From NCBI GenBank assembly GCA_003556835.1, contig PWQG01000126.1:1-9094 (forward strand): a stretch of 9,094 nt of DNA. Reading direction: 5' to 3'. Both the position numbers and the translations under genes were made by a program. The notes under the pieces were generated by a model. That model was given only the letters and a program-made list of their open reading frames with translations. It had not been told where the DNA came from and searched no databases. This document shows, one piece after another, positions 1 through 6,272 of this stretch. Source of the stretch: Gammaproteobacteria bacterium. GTDB taxonomy: Bacteria; Pseudomonadota; Gammaproteobacteria; Pseudomonadales; Pseudohongiellaceae. The first letter of the stretch is position 1; every line of letters starts with the position of its first letter.

Positions 1-695
1 GGGGCCAGCCCGGCGAACAGGAGCAGTCGCCAATGCCGCAGGGGCAGTGGCATGCAGACTTTTGCCGTGCAAATCCCCATCTCCAGCAGGAACAAGGCCA
101 GGAAGGTCTTGAAACCGCCCAGCAATGCAGGGGTCAGCTCCTCCATGCCATCGGGTCCGTACAACCAGCCAATCACCAGACCACCGATCAACAGCAGGAC
201 CCCGCGATTGGTCAATGCTTCATGCCACAAACGGGATCCCATCTTCTTACCCGGTTGCAGTTGGTTGTATAGGTAGAGCATGACCACAATGGCCGGCAGC
301 TCCAGAAACACAAGATACAGCGTGGTTTCCGGCAGCAAAGGCATTCCCGAGAGATGCACCAGGGCCAGCACCACGGCGAATGTTCCCGCACTGACCGAGC
401 CATAGTGCGCAGCCACACTGACCGAGTCCGCCTGTGACAGACGCACGACCCGACGAAGCAGTGGATACAGGACCAGTGGCAATACCGCCCCGAACAGTGC
501 AATAACCAGGAGATTCAGCGGTTGTACCGATGCACCATCACTGTGCAGCGCAAGGCCGCCTTTGATACCCAGGGTGAGCATCAACAAGATGGTGAGCGTT
601 TCATAAATGGAGGGAGGAACGGTGAGATCTGATTTGAGCAGCCCCGCCAACAGGCCCAGGGCAAAAAACGCAATGACGATATCAGGCAATTCCAT
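1..695 (-). CDS. sbtA: SbtA-family sodium-dependent bicarbonate transporter, 3' part missing at window edge
   Basis: Reading from ATG 695 gives 231 residues and runs off the left edge. The protein is an integral inner-membrane carrier with alternating hydrophobic segments (about 5-20, 33-50, 60-80, 95-117, 124-143, 165-180, 190-210). Family-typical pieces are KGGLAL (45-50), the small-residue stretch AAHYGSVSAGTFAVVLA (95-111) and FLALFLLEMGI (198-208), which match my memory of the SbtA/DUF897 family (PF05982). Members take up bicarbonate with sodium; in cyanobacteria they feed the CO2-concentrating mechanism, and homologues occur in other bacteria. Family proteins are roughly 320-370 aa, so about two thirds is visible. 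The start is fixed by an in-frame TAG four codons upstream and a GGAGG just before the ATG, though the spacing is short. It diverges from a CbbR-like LysR gene. Transport of bicarbonate by this particular protein is inferred. The partner sbtB gene, if present, lies outside the window. Confidence 0.85.
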   Translation of the reverse strand, partial: MELPDIVIAFFALGLLAGLLKSDLTVPPSIYETLTILLMLTLGIKGGLALHSDGASVQPLNLLVIALFGAVLPLVLYPLLRRVVRLSQADSVSVAAHYGSVSAGTFAVVLALVHLSGMPLLPETTLYLVFLELPAIVVMLYLYNQLQPGKKMGSRLWHEALTNRGVLLLIGGLVIGWLYGPDGMEELTPALLGGFKTFLALFLLEMGICTAKVCMPLPLRHWRLLLFAGLA

Positions 696-730
696 GTCCT
701 CCGACTAGTGGGCCACTATAAGCGGCGGCG

Positions 731-760
731 ATTATGCCTATGTCTCACCCTATTTGGTAA
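731..760 (-). promoter_or_regulatory. Candidate sigma-70 promoter of the sbtA-like gene
   Basis: On the minus strand, TTACCA (complement of 755-760, 4/6 to the -35 consensus) and CATAAT (complement of 731-736, 5/6 to the -10 consensus) are separated by 18 bp. The leader would be about 30 nt to ATG 695. The -35 overlaps the LysR-like dyad at 755-767, so a bound regulator could touch polymerase. This is a consensus match only. Confidence 0.35.
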
Positions 761-767
761 TTAATTA
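755..767. promoter_or_regulatory. Candidate LysR-type operator (T-N11-A with palindromic core)
   Basis: TGGTAATTAATTA satisfies the T-N11-A rule of LysR regulators and contains the perfect 10-bp palindrome TAATTAATTA (758-767). It lies in the gap between the divergent sbtA-like gene and the LysR gene, where such regulators usually bind to control both promoters. The AT-rich nature of the site makes chance matches likely, so this is a position-supported guess. Confidence 0.35.
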
Positions 768-824
768 TCTTCCCGTGATACATTTATTATCATCTATACA
801 CGCGCCACCACAAACCAGTATGGA

Positions 825-1760
825 ATGACCATGAATCCGCGACACCTCAGCATCCGCCTGCTTCAGGTTTACATCCAGGTAGTGCGCTCTGGCAGCATCA
901 GCGCGGCCGCACAGGTTCTGCACCTGGCCCAACCGACCGTATCCCTGCAGATGAAGAAACTCACGGATCTGGTAGGTGACCCCCTGCTGGAACAGCGCGA
1001 TGGGAAAACCGTCACCACGGATATTGGCCTGGATCTCTACCATGCAGCCTGCGATGTGATCACAAGACTGGAGGATTTTGACAACGAACTGGAAGCGGCC
1101 CGCGGTGGCGAAACAGGCCACTTCAGTATCGGCATCGTGACCACGGCCAAATACGTGATTCCAAGGATCCTGGGGGCGTTCTCCCGACAATATCCGAAAA
1201 TCCGGACCACACTGAACATTGGCAATCGCGCCCATGTACTGCATCGCTTCTCACGCCAGGAGGATGACCTGTACCTGTTCAGCCATCCTCCAGGCGGCGA
1301 AGGTGTGCAGGCCAGGCGCATCATCAAGAATCCCTTGCAACTGATCGCCCCCCCCGATCATTGGGCCACCGGTCTCACCGGCAAAGGACAAGCCATTCCA
1401 TTCGAGGACATCAAGAACGAGCGCTTTCTTATCCGGGAACCCGGTTCAGCGACACGCATGATGTTCGAAGCCTGGCTGAGCCAGAACGGGCAGGTACTGA
1501 CTGATCTGATGCAGATTGAAAGCAACGAAGCCATTCGCCTTGGCGTGGCATCGGGTCTCGGCCTCTCTGTCATCTCCGAACATACCTTGCAGGAAGGCAG
1601 TGGCGACTGTGCGCGTCTCAATGTGCATGGATTTCCTCTCGAGAGCCACTGGTATCTGGTACAACACGGCGACCGGAGATTACCCTACGCGGCCAAAAAG
1701 CTGTCGGATTTCATTGACGAGAAGCTGCAGGACTGTATTCGGGCCGACTGGATTCCCTGA
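825..1760 (+). CDS. LysR-family transcriptional regulator, CbbR/CmpR-like
   Basis: A 311-aa protein of standard LysR length. The N-terminal winged helix-turn-helix covers about residues 10-70, with the typical run SGSISAAAQVLHLAQPTVS followed by QMKKL and DPLLEQ. The effector-binding domain (about 95-300) carries TTAKYVIPRILGAF, the DDLYLF segment and REPGSATRM, which resemble CbbR/CmpR/NdhR-type regulators rather than generic LysRs. Those proteins sense metabolites such as 2-phosphoglycolate, RuBP, NADPH or 2-oxoglutarate and control CO2 fixation or bicarbonate uptake. The gene diverges from an SbtA-type transporter, the arrangement expected for its main target. The start may be ATG 825 or ATG 831; 831 has GGA six bases upstream, and neither has a strong ribosome site. 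The regulatory link and the effector are inferred from family and position. Confidence 0.9.
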   Translation: MTMNPRHLSIRLLQVYIQVVRSGSISAAAQVLHLAQPTVSLQMKKLTDLVGDPLLEQRDGKTVTTDIGLDLYHAACDVITRLEDFDNELEAARGGETGHFSIGIVTTAKYVIPRILGAFSRQYPKIRTTLNIGNRAHVLHRFSRQEDDLYLFSHPPGGEGVQARRIIKNPLQLIAPPDHWATGLTGKGQAIPFEDIKNERFLIREPGSATRMMFEAWLSQNGQVLTDLMQIESNEAIRLGVASGLGLSVISEHTLQEGSGDCARLNVHGFPLESHWYLVQHGDRRLPYAAKKLSDFIDEKLQDCIRADWIP

Positions 1761-1916
1761 CAACGCATGACCGGAGCATCGCTCAATGCGACTATCGACG
1801 TGATGGAGTGAAATTCATGCAATCCATATGCAAAGGAGTCACGTAACGACCTTGTACATCCATTGCGGTAGTCTTGGCACGTTTCATGGCTATCGCTGTA
1901 GCAAGGGAACCACGAT
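1761..1916. other. 156-bp intergenic gap between the LysR gene and the 34-aa ORF
   Basis: No convincing gene or strong intrinsic terminator is visible. A good ribosome-site-like AAAGGAGT lies near 1831-1838 but no sensible start codon follows at normal spacing. A TTGGCA at 1874-1879 could be a -35 element, but the matching -10 position is poor. The promoter of the small ORF/DUF1269 pair should lie in this gap, but I cannot place it. Confidence 0.4.
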
Positions 1917-2021
1917 ATGCAGAAAGAACGCGCGGCAATGCGCAATTCATTGATTCTTGGCGGCACACTTGCCGGAGTGCTGATCGTCCTGGTCCTGATC
2001 GTAATGAACCTGACAGCATAA
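1917..2021 (+). CDS. 34-aa single-pass membrane peptide upstream of DUF1269 gene
   Basis: ATG 1917 to TAA 2021 encodes 34 residues. A short charged N-terminus (MQKERAAMRN) is followed by one hydrophobic helix (about 11-31, SLILGGTLAGVLIVLVLIVM) and a stub, NLTA. A ribosome site AAGGG (1903-1907) sits nine bases before the ATG. The stop is 12 bp before the next gene's ATG, with that gene's ribosome site in between, so the two are probably one transcript. Positive charges at the N-terminus predict the N-terminus inside. I do not recognise a family. It could be a small partner or assembly subunit for the membrane protein downstream, or a leader peptide setting its translation. The ribosome site, the coherent helix and the spacing argue that it is real, but its size leaves room for chance. 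Confidence 0.6.
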   Translation: MQKERAAMRNSLILGGTLAGVLIVLVLIVMNLTA

Positions 2022-2033
2022 CGGAGGGGAGTC

Positions 2034-2540
2034 ATGAAACGCCTGGTCTTTATATCACCCGACATAACACATGCAAGAAAGGTGGTCGATGCACTGCAAG
2101 AGCAGGACATCGATCGTCAACACATCTACACCATCACCCCCCGCGGCGTTGATCGCGAGGGTTTGCCGGGTCCCGGTACAAAGTCGGACGACTTCCTGCC
2201 CGGTTATCTTCGCGGCCTGCTTCTCGGGGCAGTGGCCGGCCTGGTGGCCGGGGTGGCACTCTTTCTTCTGCAATCGGATGCATTCGACATCGGCGGCACC
2301 ATGGTCCTGCTGGTGACCCTTCTGGGCGCTGGTATCGGCGGACTCGGCACCGGAATCGCCGCCGCTTCCTTCTCCAACAGCCGCGTCGAAGAATTCAGGC
2401 AGGATCTAACCATGGGAAAAATCCTGATCATGGCTGACGTTGAGTCGGATCAACAAGAGCGAACCGAACAGGCAGTCAGGGCTATTGATCCAGCTACAAA
2501 AGCGGCTGGTGAGGAACCAGCACCGAAAGTGGTCCCCTGA
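2034..2540 (+). CDS. DUF1269-type membrane protein with glycine-rich membrane hairpin
   Basis: A 168-aa protein. Residues 1-50 look like a small alpha/beta domain (MKRLVFISPDITHARKVVDAL, then the IYTITPRG strand). Two Gly/Ala-rich hydrophobic stretches follow, at about 60-82 (LLLGAVAGLVAGVALFLLQ) and 87-113 (GGTMVLLVTLLGAGIGGLGTGIAA). Then comes FSNSRVEEFRQDLTMGKILIMADV, where the soluble fold resumes. This layout, with a membrane hairpin set into a ferredoxin-like domain, matches proteins annotated DUF1269 (PF06897) or as predicted membrane proteins of unknown function. The last 25 residues are polar and probably disordered. The ribosome site is GGAGGGG directly upstream. It follows the 34-aa membrane peptide closely and converges with the gene ending at 2608. 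No function is assigned; regulation of a channel or stress response would be a guess. Confidence 0.75.
   Translation: MKRLVFISPDITHARKVVDALQEQDIDRQHIYTITPRGVDREGLPGPGTKSDDFLPGYLRGLLLGAVAGLVAGVALFLLQSDAFDIGGTMVLLVTLLGAGIGGLGTGIAAASFSNSRVEEFRQDLTMGKILIMADVESDQQERTEQAVRAIDPATKAAGEEPAPKVVP
2496..2521 (-). terminator. Weak candidate terminator for the hydroxylase-TTL gene
   Basis: On the minus strand a perfect 6-bp stem (GCTGGT / ACCAGC, 2505-2521) with a 5-nt loop is followed by CGCTTTTG. It lies about 87 nt beyond the stop at 2608 and inside the 3' end of the convergent DUF1269 gene. The stem is short and the T-run is only four bases. No better hairpin is visible in the 2541-2607 gap. Confidence 0.2.
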
Positions 2541-2607
2541 CTCATTCACAGCCCCGAAAACCAGCGGCGGTTACCAGAGGGAGAACTCAGCCCAGGCCTT
2601 GACGATG

Positions 2608-4224
2608 CTAGTCGATCAGTTCCAGACGTTCATCGGGCAATCCGATCATGACCCGGATCACCGACTCAAAGAACGGCACGTTCACTTCACGATTGACTTT
2701 GGACGTATGAATGAAATTGGGAATGCTGTTGATCTCCACCAGCTGTACAGAGCCATCGTCACACAGCAACATATCAATACCCAGCAGCAGGTAGCGATTC
2801 TGATCGGTGGATTCAAGGCATGCCGAAAGCACTGGACGCAAGGCCCTGACAAGCTCACGTTGCGCCGGGAAATGGTCCCTGAATATCGGACTGTCGTGCC
2901 CCGGCGCAATGCTCACGGGAGAATCCTCCCTTTCATACCCGCGATGATCAATCTGTACCGCGTAATCGGTGCTTCCGGGCTGGTATTTAGTGCCATGCGT
3001 CACCGTAAATCCGGTGTGGAACAATCGCATCTCACCATTCCATAACAAAAGATACACTCGTGAAGTGAATTTGCGGCCCCGATCCAACACAAGGTTCTCC
3101 ACCGCTTTCTGCAGAATATGGTTCTGCGGCAATTCCAGGTCGGGAAGCTCGCAATGCGATACACAGTACATGCCTTTGCCAGCAGTACCGTGTGCGGGCT
3201 TCACAAACCACAGCGTACCGTCCGGGTTGTCCTGCACTGCCTCCGCCACGGATTCGTAACTCGACGGGGCAAGATGATCAAGGCCGCAATCACGGATCAA
3301 TCTGGCCAGATTGCGCTTGTTGGCCAGACTGTTCCCGTGTTCCCGATCGATCAGGCGGATCACCCGCCGGCTTTCATCTATGGCTCCCGGTTTCGGCCGG
3401 GAATTGCCATAGCTGTCCCAATAGGTCATGCACACCGGGGAATCCAAATCCGCAAAATCCGGGCGGACAGCCTGGAGTGCCTGCTGCCATAAGCGGGAAG
3501 CCCGGTTGACCACCAGACTGATCGGTTCCGGATCGTCTTGGGCAGCAGGCGAAGGAGAACCTGATTCGGTGGCAAGGGCATCGAAGCGCTGCATCTCCGT
3601 CATGGGACGGGCATGAAACCAGATGTTGAAAGCCCACTTTTCCCCGCGAATCACAGGAGTCCCGGCATGCAGGCTGTCCGGATGCGCCTTGTTGATATCC
3701 TCTCCGGTATTGTGGAACAACACCATCCGGCCGGGCCGGGCTTCCACCCGGAGATCCAGTTTTGGGAAAGCCGTGGCTCCCCCCTCTTCCACTTCGTTGA
3801 GATAGACCAGGCCGGTCACCAATCGCTGCCCACCATACTTGCAGCAGCGCTGACCTTTCACCGTTGACAGATCATAGGCGTCGTAATGGGCCTTGTATTG
3901 CTGCTCGGGGCCATAGTGGATCACCTGCATGGCTTCGGCATGAGCCAGCGGGACACCGACTCGCCGGGCAATACGCTCACCAACGCGGCGCACCACCGGA
4001 TCAGCATCATAGCGCAGCCAGCAATTGCCACCGGTACGCCCTTCGGTAACGGTATATTCGGTGTCCAGGGACACCTTGGCCCGTTTTATCTTGCCCGCGG
4101 CCAATTCGATGATATGGGCCCTTTCCTCCGGGCTTACCACTGCCTCGATAACGGCCACCACCGGCTCTTCCGATAACACGGTGCTGCCCGGATACGCCTT
4201 TTTAACCGCAACGGCTTCCGCCAT
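2608..4224 (-). CDS. Prolyl-4-hydroxylase-like 2OG-Fe(II) dioxygenase fused to a tubulin-tyrosine-ligase-like ATP-grasp domain
   Basis: A 538-aa two-domain protein. Residues ~20-205 form a P4Hc-type jelly roll: HxD iron ligands H113/D115 (KAHYDAYD), YLNEVEEGGATAFP (141-154), distal iron ligand H186 and 2-oxoglutarate-binding K196 in SLHAGTPVIRGEKWAFNIWF. The ten-residue H-to-K spacing equals that of collagen prolyl hydroxylases. After a variable linker (~206-262), residues ~263-530 resemble TTL ligases: FVKPAHGTAGKGM (340-352, ATP-binding lysine and Gly-rich loop), KFTSRVYLL (385-393), GIDML (482-486) and VEINS (496-500), where D484, E497 and N499 are the probable Mg-ATP ligands. Both active sites look intact. 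TTL enzymes join amino acids to protein ends or side chains by ATP-dependent peptide bonds. The likely role is two-step modification of a peptide, protein or small molecule; the substrate is unknown. No signal peptide, so cytoplasmic. The start has GAGGAG six bases upstream. It diverges from the quinoprotein gene. Confidence 0.85.
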   Translation of the reverse strand: MAEAVAVKKAYPGSTVLSEEPVVAVIEAVVSPEERAHIIELAAGKIKRAKVSLDTEYTVTEGRTGGNCWLRYDADPVVRRVGERIARRVGVPLAHAEAMQVIHYGPEQQYKAHYDAYDLSTVKGQRCCKYGGQRLVTGLVYLNEVEEGGATAFPKLDLRVEARPGRMVLFHNTGEDINKAHPDSLHAGTPVIRGEKWAFNIWFHARPMTEMQRFDALATESGSPSPAAQDDPEPISLVVNRASRLWQQALQAVRPDFADLDSPVCMTYWDSYGNSRPKPGAIDESRRVIRLIDREHGNSLANKRNLARLIRDCGLDHLAPSSYESVAEAVQDNPDGTLWFVKPAHGTAGKGMYCVSHCELPDLELPQNHILQKAVENLVLDRGRKFTSRVYLLLWNGEMRLFHTGFTVTHGTKYQPGSTDYAVQIDHRGYEREDSPVSIAPGHDSPIFRDHFPAQRELVRALRPVLSACLESTDQNRYLLLGIDMLLCDDGSVQLVEINSIPNFIHTSKVNREVNVPFFESVIRVMIGLPDERLELID

Positions 4225-4244
4225 GGATCACTCCTCACCGCAAT

Positions 4245-4270
4245 GCAGGCGCCACCCGGGTGACACCTGC
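4245..4270 (-). promoter_or_regulatory. 26-bp inverted repeat / leader hairpin upstream of the hydroxylase-TTL gene
   Basis: Outer arms GCAGG and CCTGC flank the perfect core CACCCGGGTG (4253-4262). As DNA, 11 of 13 half-site positions are symmetric. In minus-strand RNA the two exceptions become U-G wobbles, so the helix pairs throughout apart from the loop; in plus-strand RNA they would be C-A mismatches. It lies 20 nt upstream of ATG 4224, just beyond the ribosome site at 4231-4236, and downstream of a candidate -10. It could be an RNA stem in the leader, a DNA operator, or both. Confidence 0.5.
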
Positions 4271-4297
4271 CGCGAGTGTCTGTCCTCTCCATGACGC

Positions 4298-4303
4298 AGT
4301 ATA
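4298..4303 (-). promoter_or_regulatory. Candidate -10 box for the hydroxylase-TTL gene
   Basis: The minus-strand sequence TATACT (complement of 4298-4303) matches the -10 consensus at 5/6. At 17-bp spacing the -35 position reads TGTGCA, a poor match, so an activator may be needed. Transcription would begin near 4291, giving a leader of about 65 nt that contains the hairpin at 4245-4270. Confidence 0.3.
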
Positions 4304-4397
4304 CGATCCCGCACCGTTCTTGCACACCGGGCAACTGCGCTCCAACACGGTCCCGAATGCAACGCTTTGCCCCGTAATCCGGGCGTTCTGTCGGAGG

Positions 4398-4414
4398 GTG
4401 CAGGCCACCTGCAC
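4398..4414. promoter_or_regulatory. Perfect 7-bp inverted repeat, candidate activator/operator site
   Basis: GTGCAGG-CCA-CCTGCAC is a perfect dyad with a 3-bp spacer. A plausible plus-strand -10, TATAAC, lies at 4438-4443, so the dyad centre falls near -44 relative to the expected start, where many activators bind when they replace a poor -35 (here tatcat). It shares GCAGG/CCTGC arms with the larger repeat at 4245-4270. Binding by a dimeric regulator is inferred. Confidence 0.4.
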
Positions 4415-4437
4415 TATCATGGCGTCGGAATTTCGGT

Positions 4438-4443
4438 TATAAC
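4438..4443 (+). promoter_or_regulatory. Candidate -10 box for the quinoprotein gene
   Basis: TATAAC matches the -10 consensus at 5/6 and lies about 60 bp before ATG 4503. The -35 position is poor, which fits activator dependence via the dyad at 4398-4414. The transcript start would fall near 4450. Confidence 0.3.
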
Positions 4444-4451
4444 ATCGACAA

Positions 4452-4466
4452 GTCCGTTTCACGGAC
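4452..4466 (+). promoter_or_regulatory. Short hairpin in the expected leader of the quinoprotein gene
   Basis: GTCCGT-TTC-ACGGAC is a perfect 6-bp inverted repeat with a 3-nt loop, just after the expected transcript start. It could be a 5' mRNA stem or a repressor half-site pair. Its position at the start of the leader makes either plausible, and chance is possible. Confidence 0.3.
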
Positions 4467-4502
4467 ACAAACAATAATAATGACTTACTGCAGGCTCCCT
4501 TT

Positions 4503-6260
4503 ATGACAAAACCCGGATTGACTCTCCTGTCGCGACTTCTCCTGTCTCTGCTTGCCAGCTGCGTGCTGACAGCCTCGATCGGCCACGCTTCAGAAAGCGG
4601 CATTCTGAACCGGCTGACCCCGGTGAACGATGCCATGCTGCGTGACCCGCCGGCTGAAGACTGGCTGAACTGGCGGCGCACGCATGATACCTATGGATTC
4701 AGCCCGCTTGATCAGATCCATCGCGGTAACGTGTCCGAATTGCAGGAAGCCTGGCGTCTGCCCCTGCAACCAGGCGGCAACACACCAACCCCACTGGTGC
4801 ACGATGGCGTGATGTTCCTGCTCGACTTCAACGACACCCTGCTGGCCCTGGACGCAAGCAGCGGGGAACTGCTGTGGCGACATCAGCATGACTCTGACCC
4901 GGCAGCGGTCCCCAGCTCGAAATTCGGCGTCGCCCTGTATGAACACATGGTATTGATGCCGACCAATGACATGCAGATCATCGCCCTGGACGCCCGCAGT
5001 GGTGAAGTGCTCTGGCAGCACGCCGTGAGTGATGTGCAGCTTGGTCGTCGGTCACACTCCCTGCGGGCAACACCCCTGATTGCCAACGGCATGTTGATCC
5101 AGGGTGTAAACGCCACCATGGTGCCCGAAGGCGGCTTCATTTTCGGTCTCGATCTGGACAGCGGCGAAGAGCTCTGGCGCTTCCACACCATCCCGCGGCC
5201 GGGTGAATACGGGGATGAAAGCTGGAACGGTCTTGAACTAGCCGAACGCAGCGGAGGGTCGGTCTGGATGCCACCGAGCTATGATCCCGAACTGGACCTG
5301 GTGTATTTCGGCACCGCCCCGACCTATGATACCGCTCCCCTGCTGAACCGCGCGGACATCCCGGGCGTCACCAACGACGCGCTCTACACCAACGCCACCC
5401 TGGCGCTGCGGGCACGGACCGGAGAACTGGCCTGGTATTATCAGCATGTCGCAAATGACCAGTGGGATCTCGACTGGACCTATGAGCGGCAGATTGTCGA
5501 ATTGCCGGTAAACGGGGAATTGCGAAAAACGGTGATCACGGCTGGTAAAATGGCCCTGTATGATGCCCTGGATGCCGCCACCGGCGAGTACCTCTTTTCC
5601 CTGGACCTGGGCCTGCAGAACCTGATTGCTGATATCGATCCAAAAACGGGCGTGAAAACCATGCTGCCCAATGCGGCCCCGGTCGCCGATCGAGCCCAGC
5701 TGGTCTGCCCCTTCGCAGCCGGCGGCCGCAACTGGCAGGTCAGCTCCTACGATGCCGAAACCGACATCCTGTACCTGCCGATCACCCAGATGTGCATGAA
5801 TGGTGGACCTCTGGGCGGCAGCAGCATCCTTTCTACTGGCGCGGCGTTGGATCCGACCCCGGTCCCTGGCCGGGAAGGTGAGTTCGGCCGCCTGCAGGCC
5901 GTGAACATGGCCACCCGGGAACTGCTCTGGGACTTCCGCGAAATGGCACCTCCCACTTCCGCCATTGTCGCCACGGCTGGCGGGGTGATCTTCAGTGGCA
6001 CACTGGACCACCGATTCAAGGCACTGGACCAGGCTACCGGAGAAATACTGTGGGAAACCTCCACCGGCGACATTCCCACCTCCTTTCCGGTTACCTATAT
6101 GGCGGACGGCAAGCAGTATGTCGCACTGGTGGTTGGTCAGCCGACCATTCATGCCGGAACCTTCCTGGGCGCCGTACAGGCCATGACGGGTGGTGCCGAA
6201 GGCCCTTTCGGGCAGCTCCGGAGCCAGGGACCGGCCCTGATCACCTATGCACTGGATTGA
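4503..6260 (+). CDS. Secreted PQQ-dependent (quinoprotein) alcohol dehydrogenase-like beta-propeller, divergent active site
   Basis: A 585-aa protein. Residues 1-29 form a Sec signal peptide (hydrophobic 5-25, likely cut after GHA), so it is periplasmic. The mature part is a beta-propeller with tryptophan-docking repeats SGELLW (120-125), SGEVLW, SGEELW, TGELAW, TGEYLF, TRELLW and TGEILW. Hallmarks of PQQ alcohol dehydrogenases are the N-terminal DWLNWRRTHDTYGFSPLDQIH, WDLD (321-324, D322 the expected catalytic base), conserved K349, VCPFAAGGRNW (401-411) and the C-terminal GDIPTSFPVTY and DGKQYVALV. Such enzymes oxidise alcohols or similar substrates and pass electrons to a cytochrome. No CxxCH is present, so no haem domain. 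Oddly, the vicinal Cys pair aligns with S138-S139, and the usual metal ligands Glu and Asn align with M206 and P273. It may be a distinct subfamily or a non-enzymatic relative. The ribosome site is weak. DUF924 follows after 12 bp. Confidence 0.85.
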   Translation: MTKPGLTLLSRLLLSLLASCVLTASIGHASESGILNRLTPVNDAMLRDPPAEDWLNWRRTHDTYGFSPLDQIHRGNVSELQEAWRLPLQPGGNTPTPLVHDGVMFLLDFNDTLLALDASSGELLWRHQHDSDPAAVPSSKFGVALYEHMVLMPTNDMQIIALDARSGEVLWQHAVSDVQLGRRSHSLRATPLIANGMLIQGVNATMVPEGGFIFGLDLDSGEELWRFHTIPRPGEYGDESWNGLELAERSGGSVWMPPSYDPELDLVYFGTAPTYDTAPLLNRADIPGVTNDALYTNATLALRARTGELAWYYQHVANDQWDLDWTYERQIVELPVNGELRKTVITAGKMALYDALDAATGEYLFSLDLGLQNLIADIDPKTGVKTMLPNAAPVADRAQLVCPFAAGGRNWQVSSYDAETDILYLPITQMCMNGGPLGGSSILSTGAALDPTPVPGREGEFGRLQAVNMATRELLWDFREMAPPTSAIVATAGGVIFSGTLDHRFKALDQATGEILWETSTGDIPTSFPVTYMADGKQYVALVVGQPTIHAGTFLGAVQAMTGGAEGPFGQLRSQGPALITYALD

Positions 6261-6272
6261 AGAGACAGGCTG

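Noticed and set aside
765..1244. 159-codon minus-strand frame opposite the LysR gene
   Set aside because: The plus strand encodes an intact LysR protein with family motifs throughout; the antisense product has none.
1828..1953. Plus-strand 41-codon frame with four Cys, overlapping the 34-aa ORF
   Set aside because: No ribosome site before its ATG, no recognisable fold, and it runs through the start of the better supported membrane peptide. The AAAGGAGT near it lies inside the frame, not before it.
2440..3045. 201-codon plus-strand frame spanning the convergent gap
   Set aside because: It overlaps the DUF1269 gene end and the TTL domain, both clearly coding in other frames, and its product has no coherent domain.
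4235..4681. 148-codon minus-strand frame over the intergenic region
   Set aside because: It covers the quinoprotein signal peptide in antisense and the dyads; the translation is Arg/Ser-rich with no fold. The region behaves like a control region.
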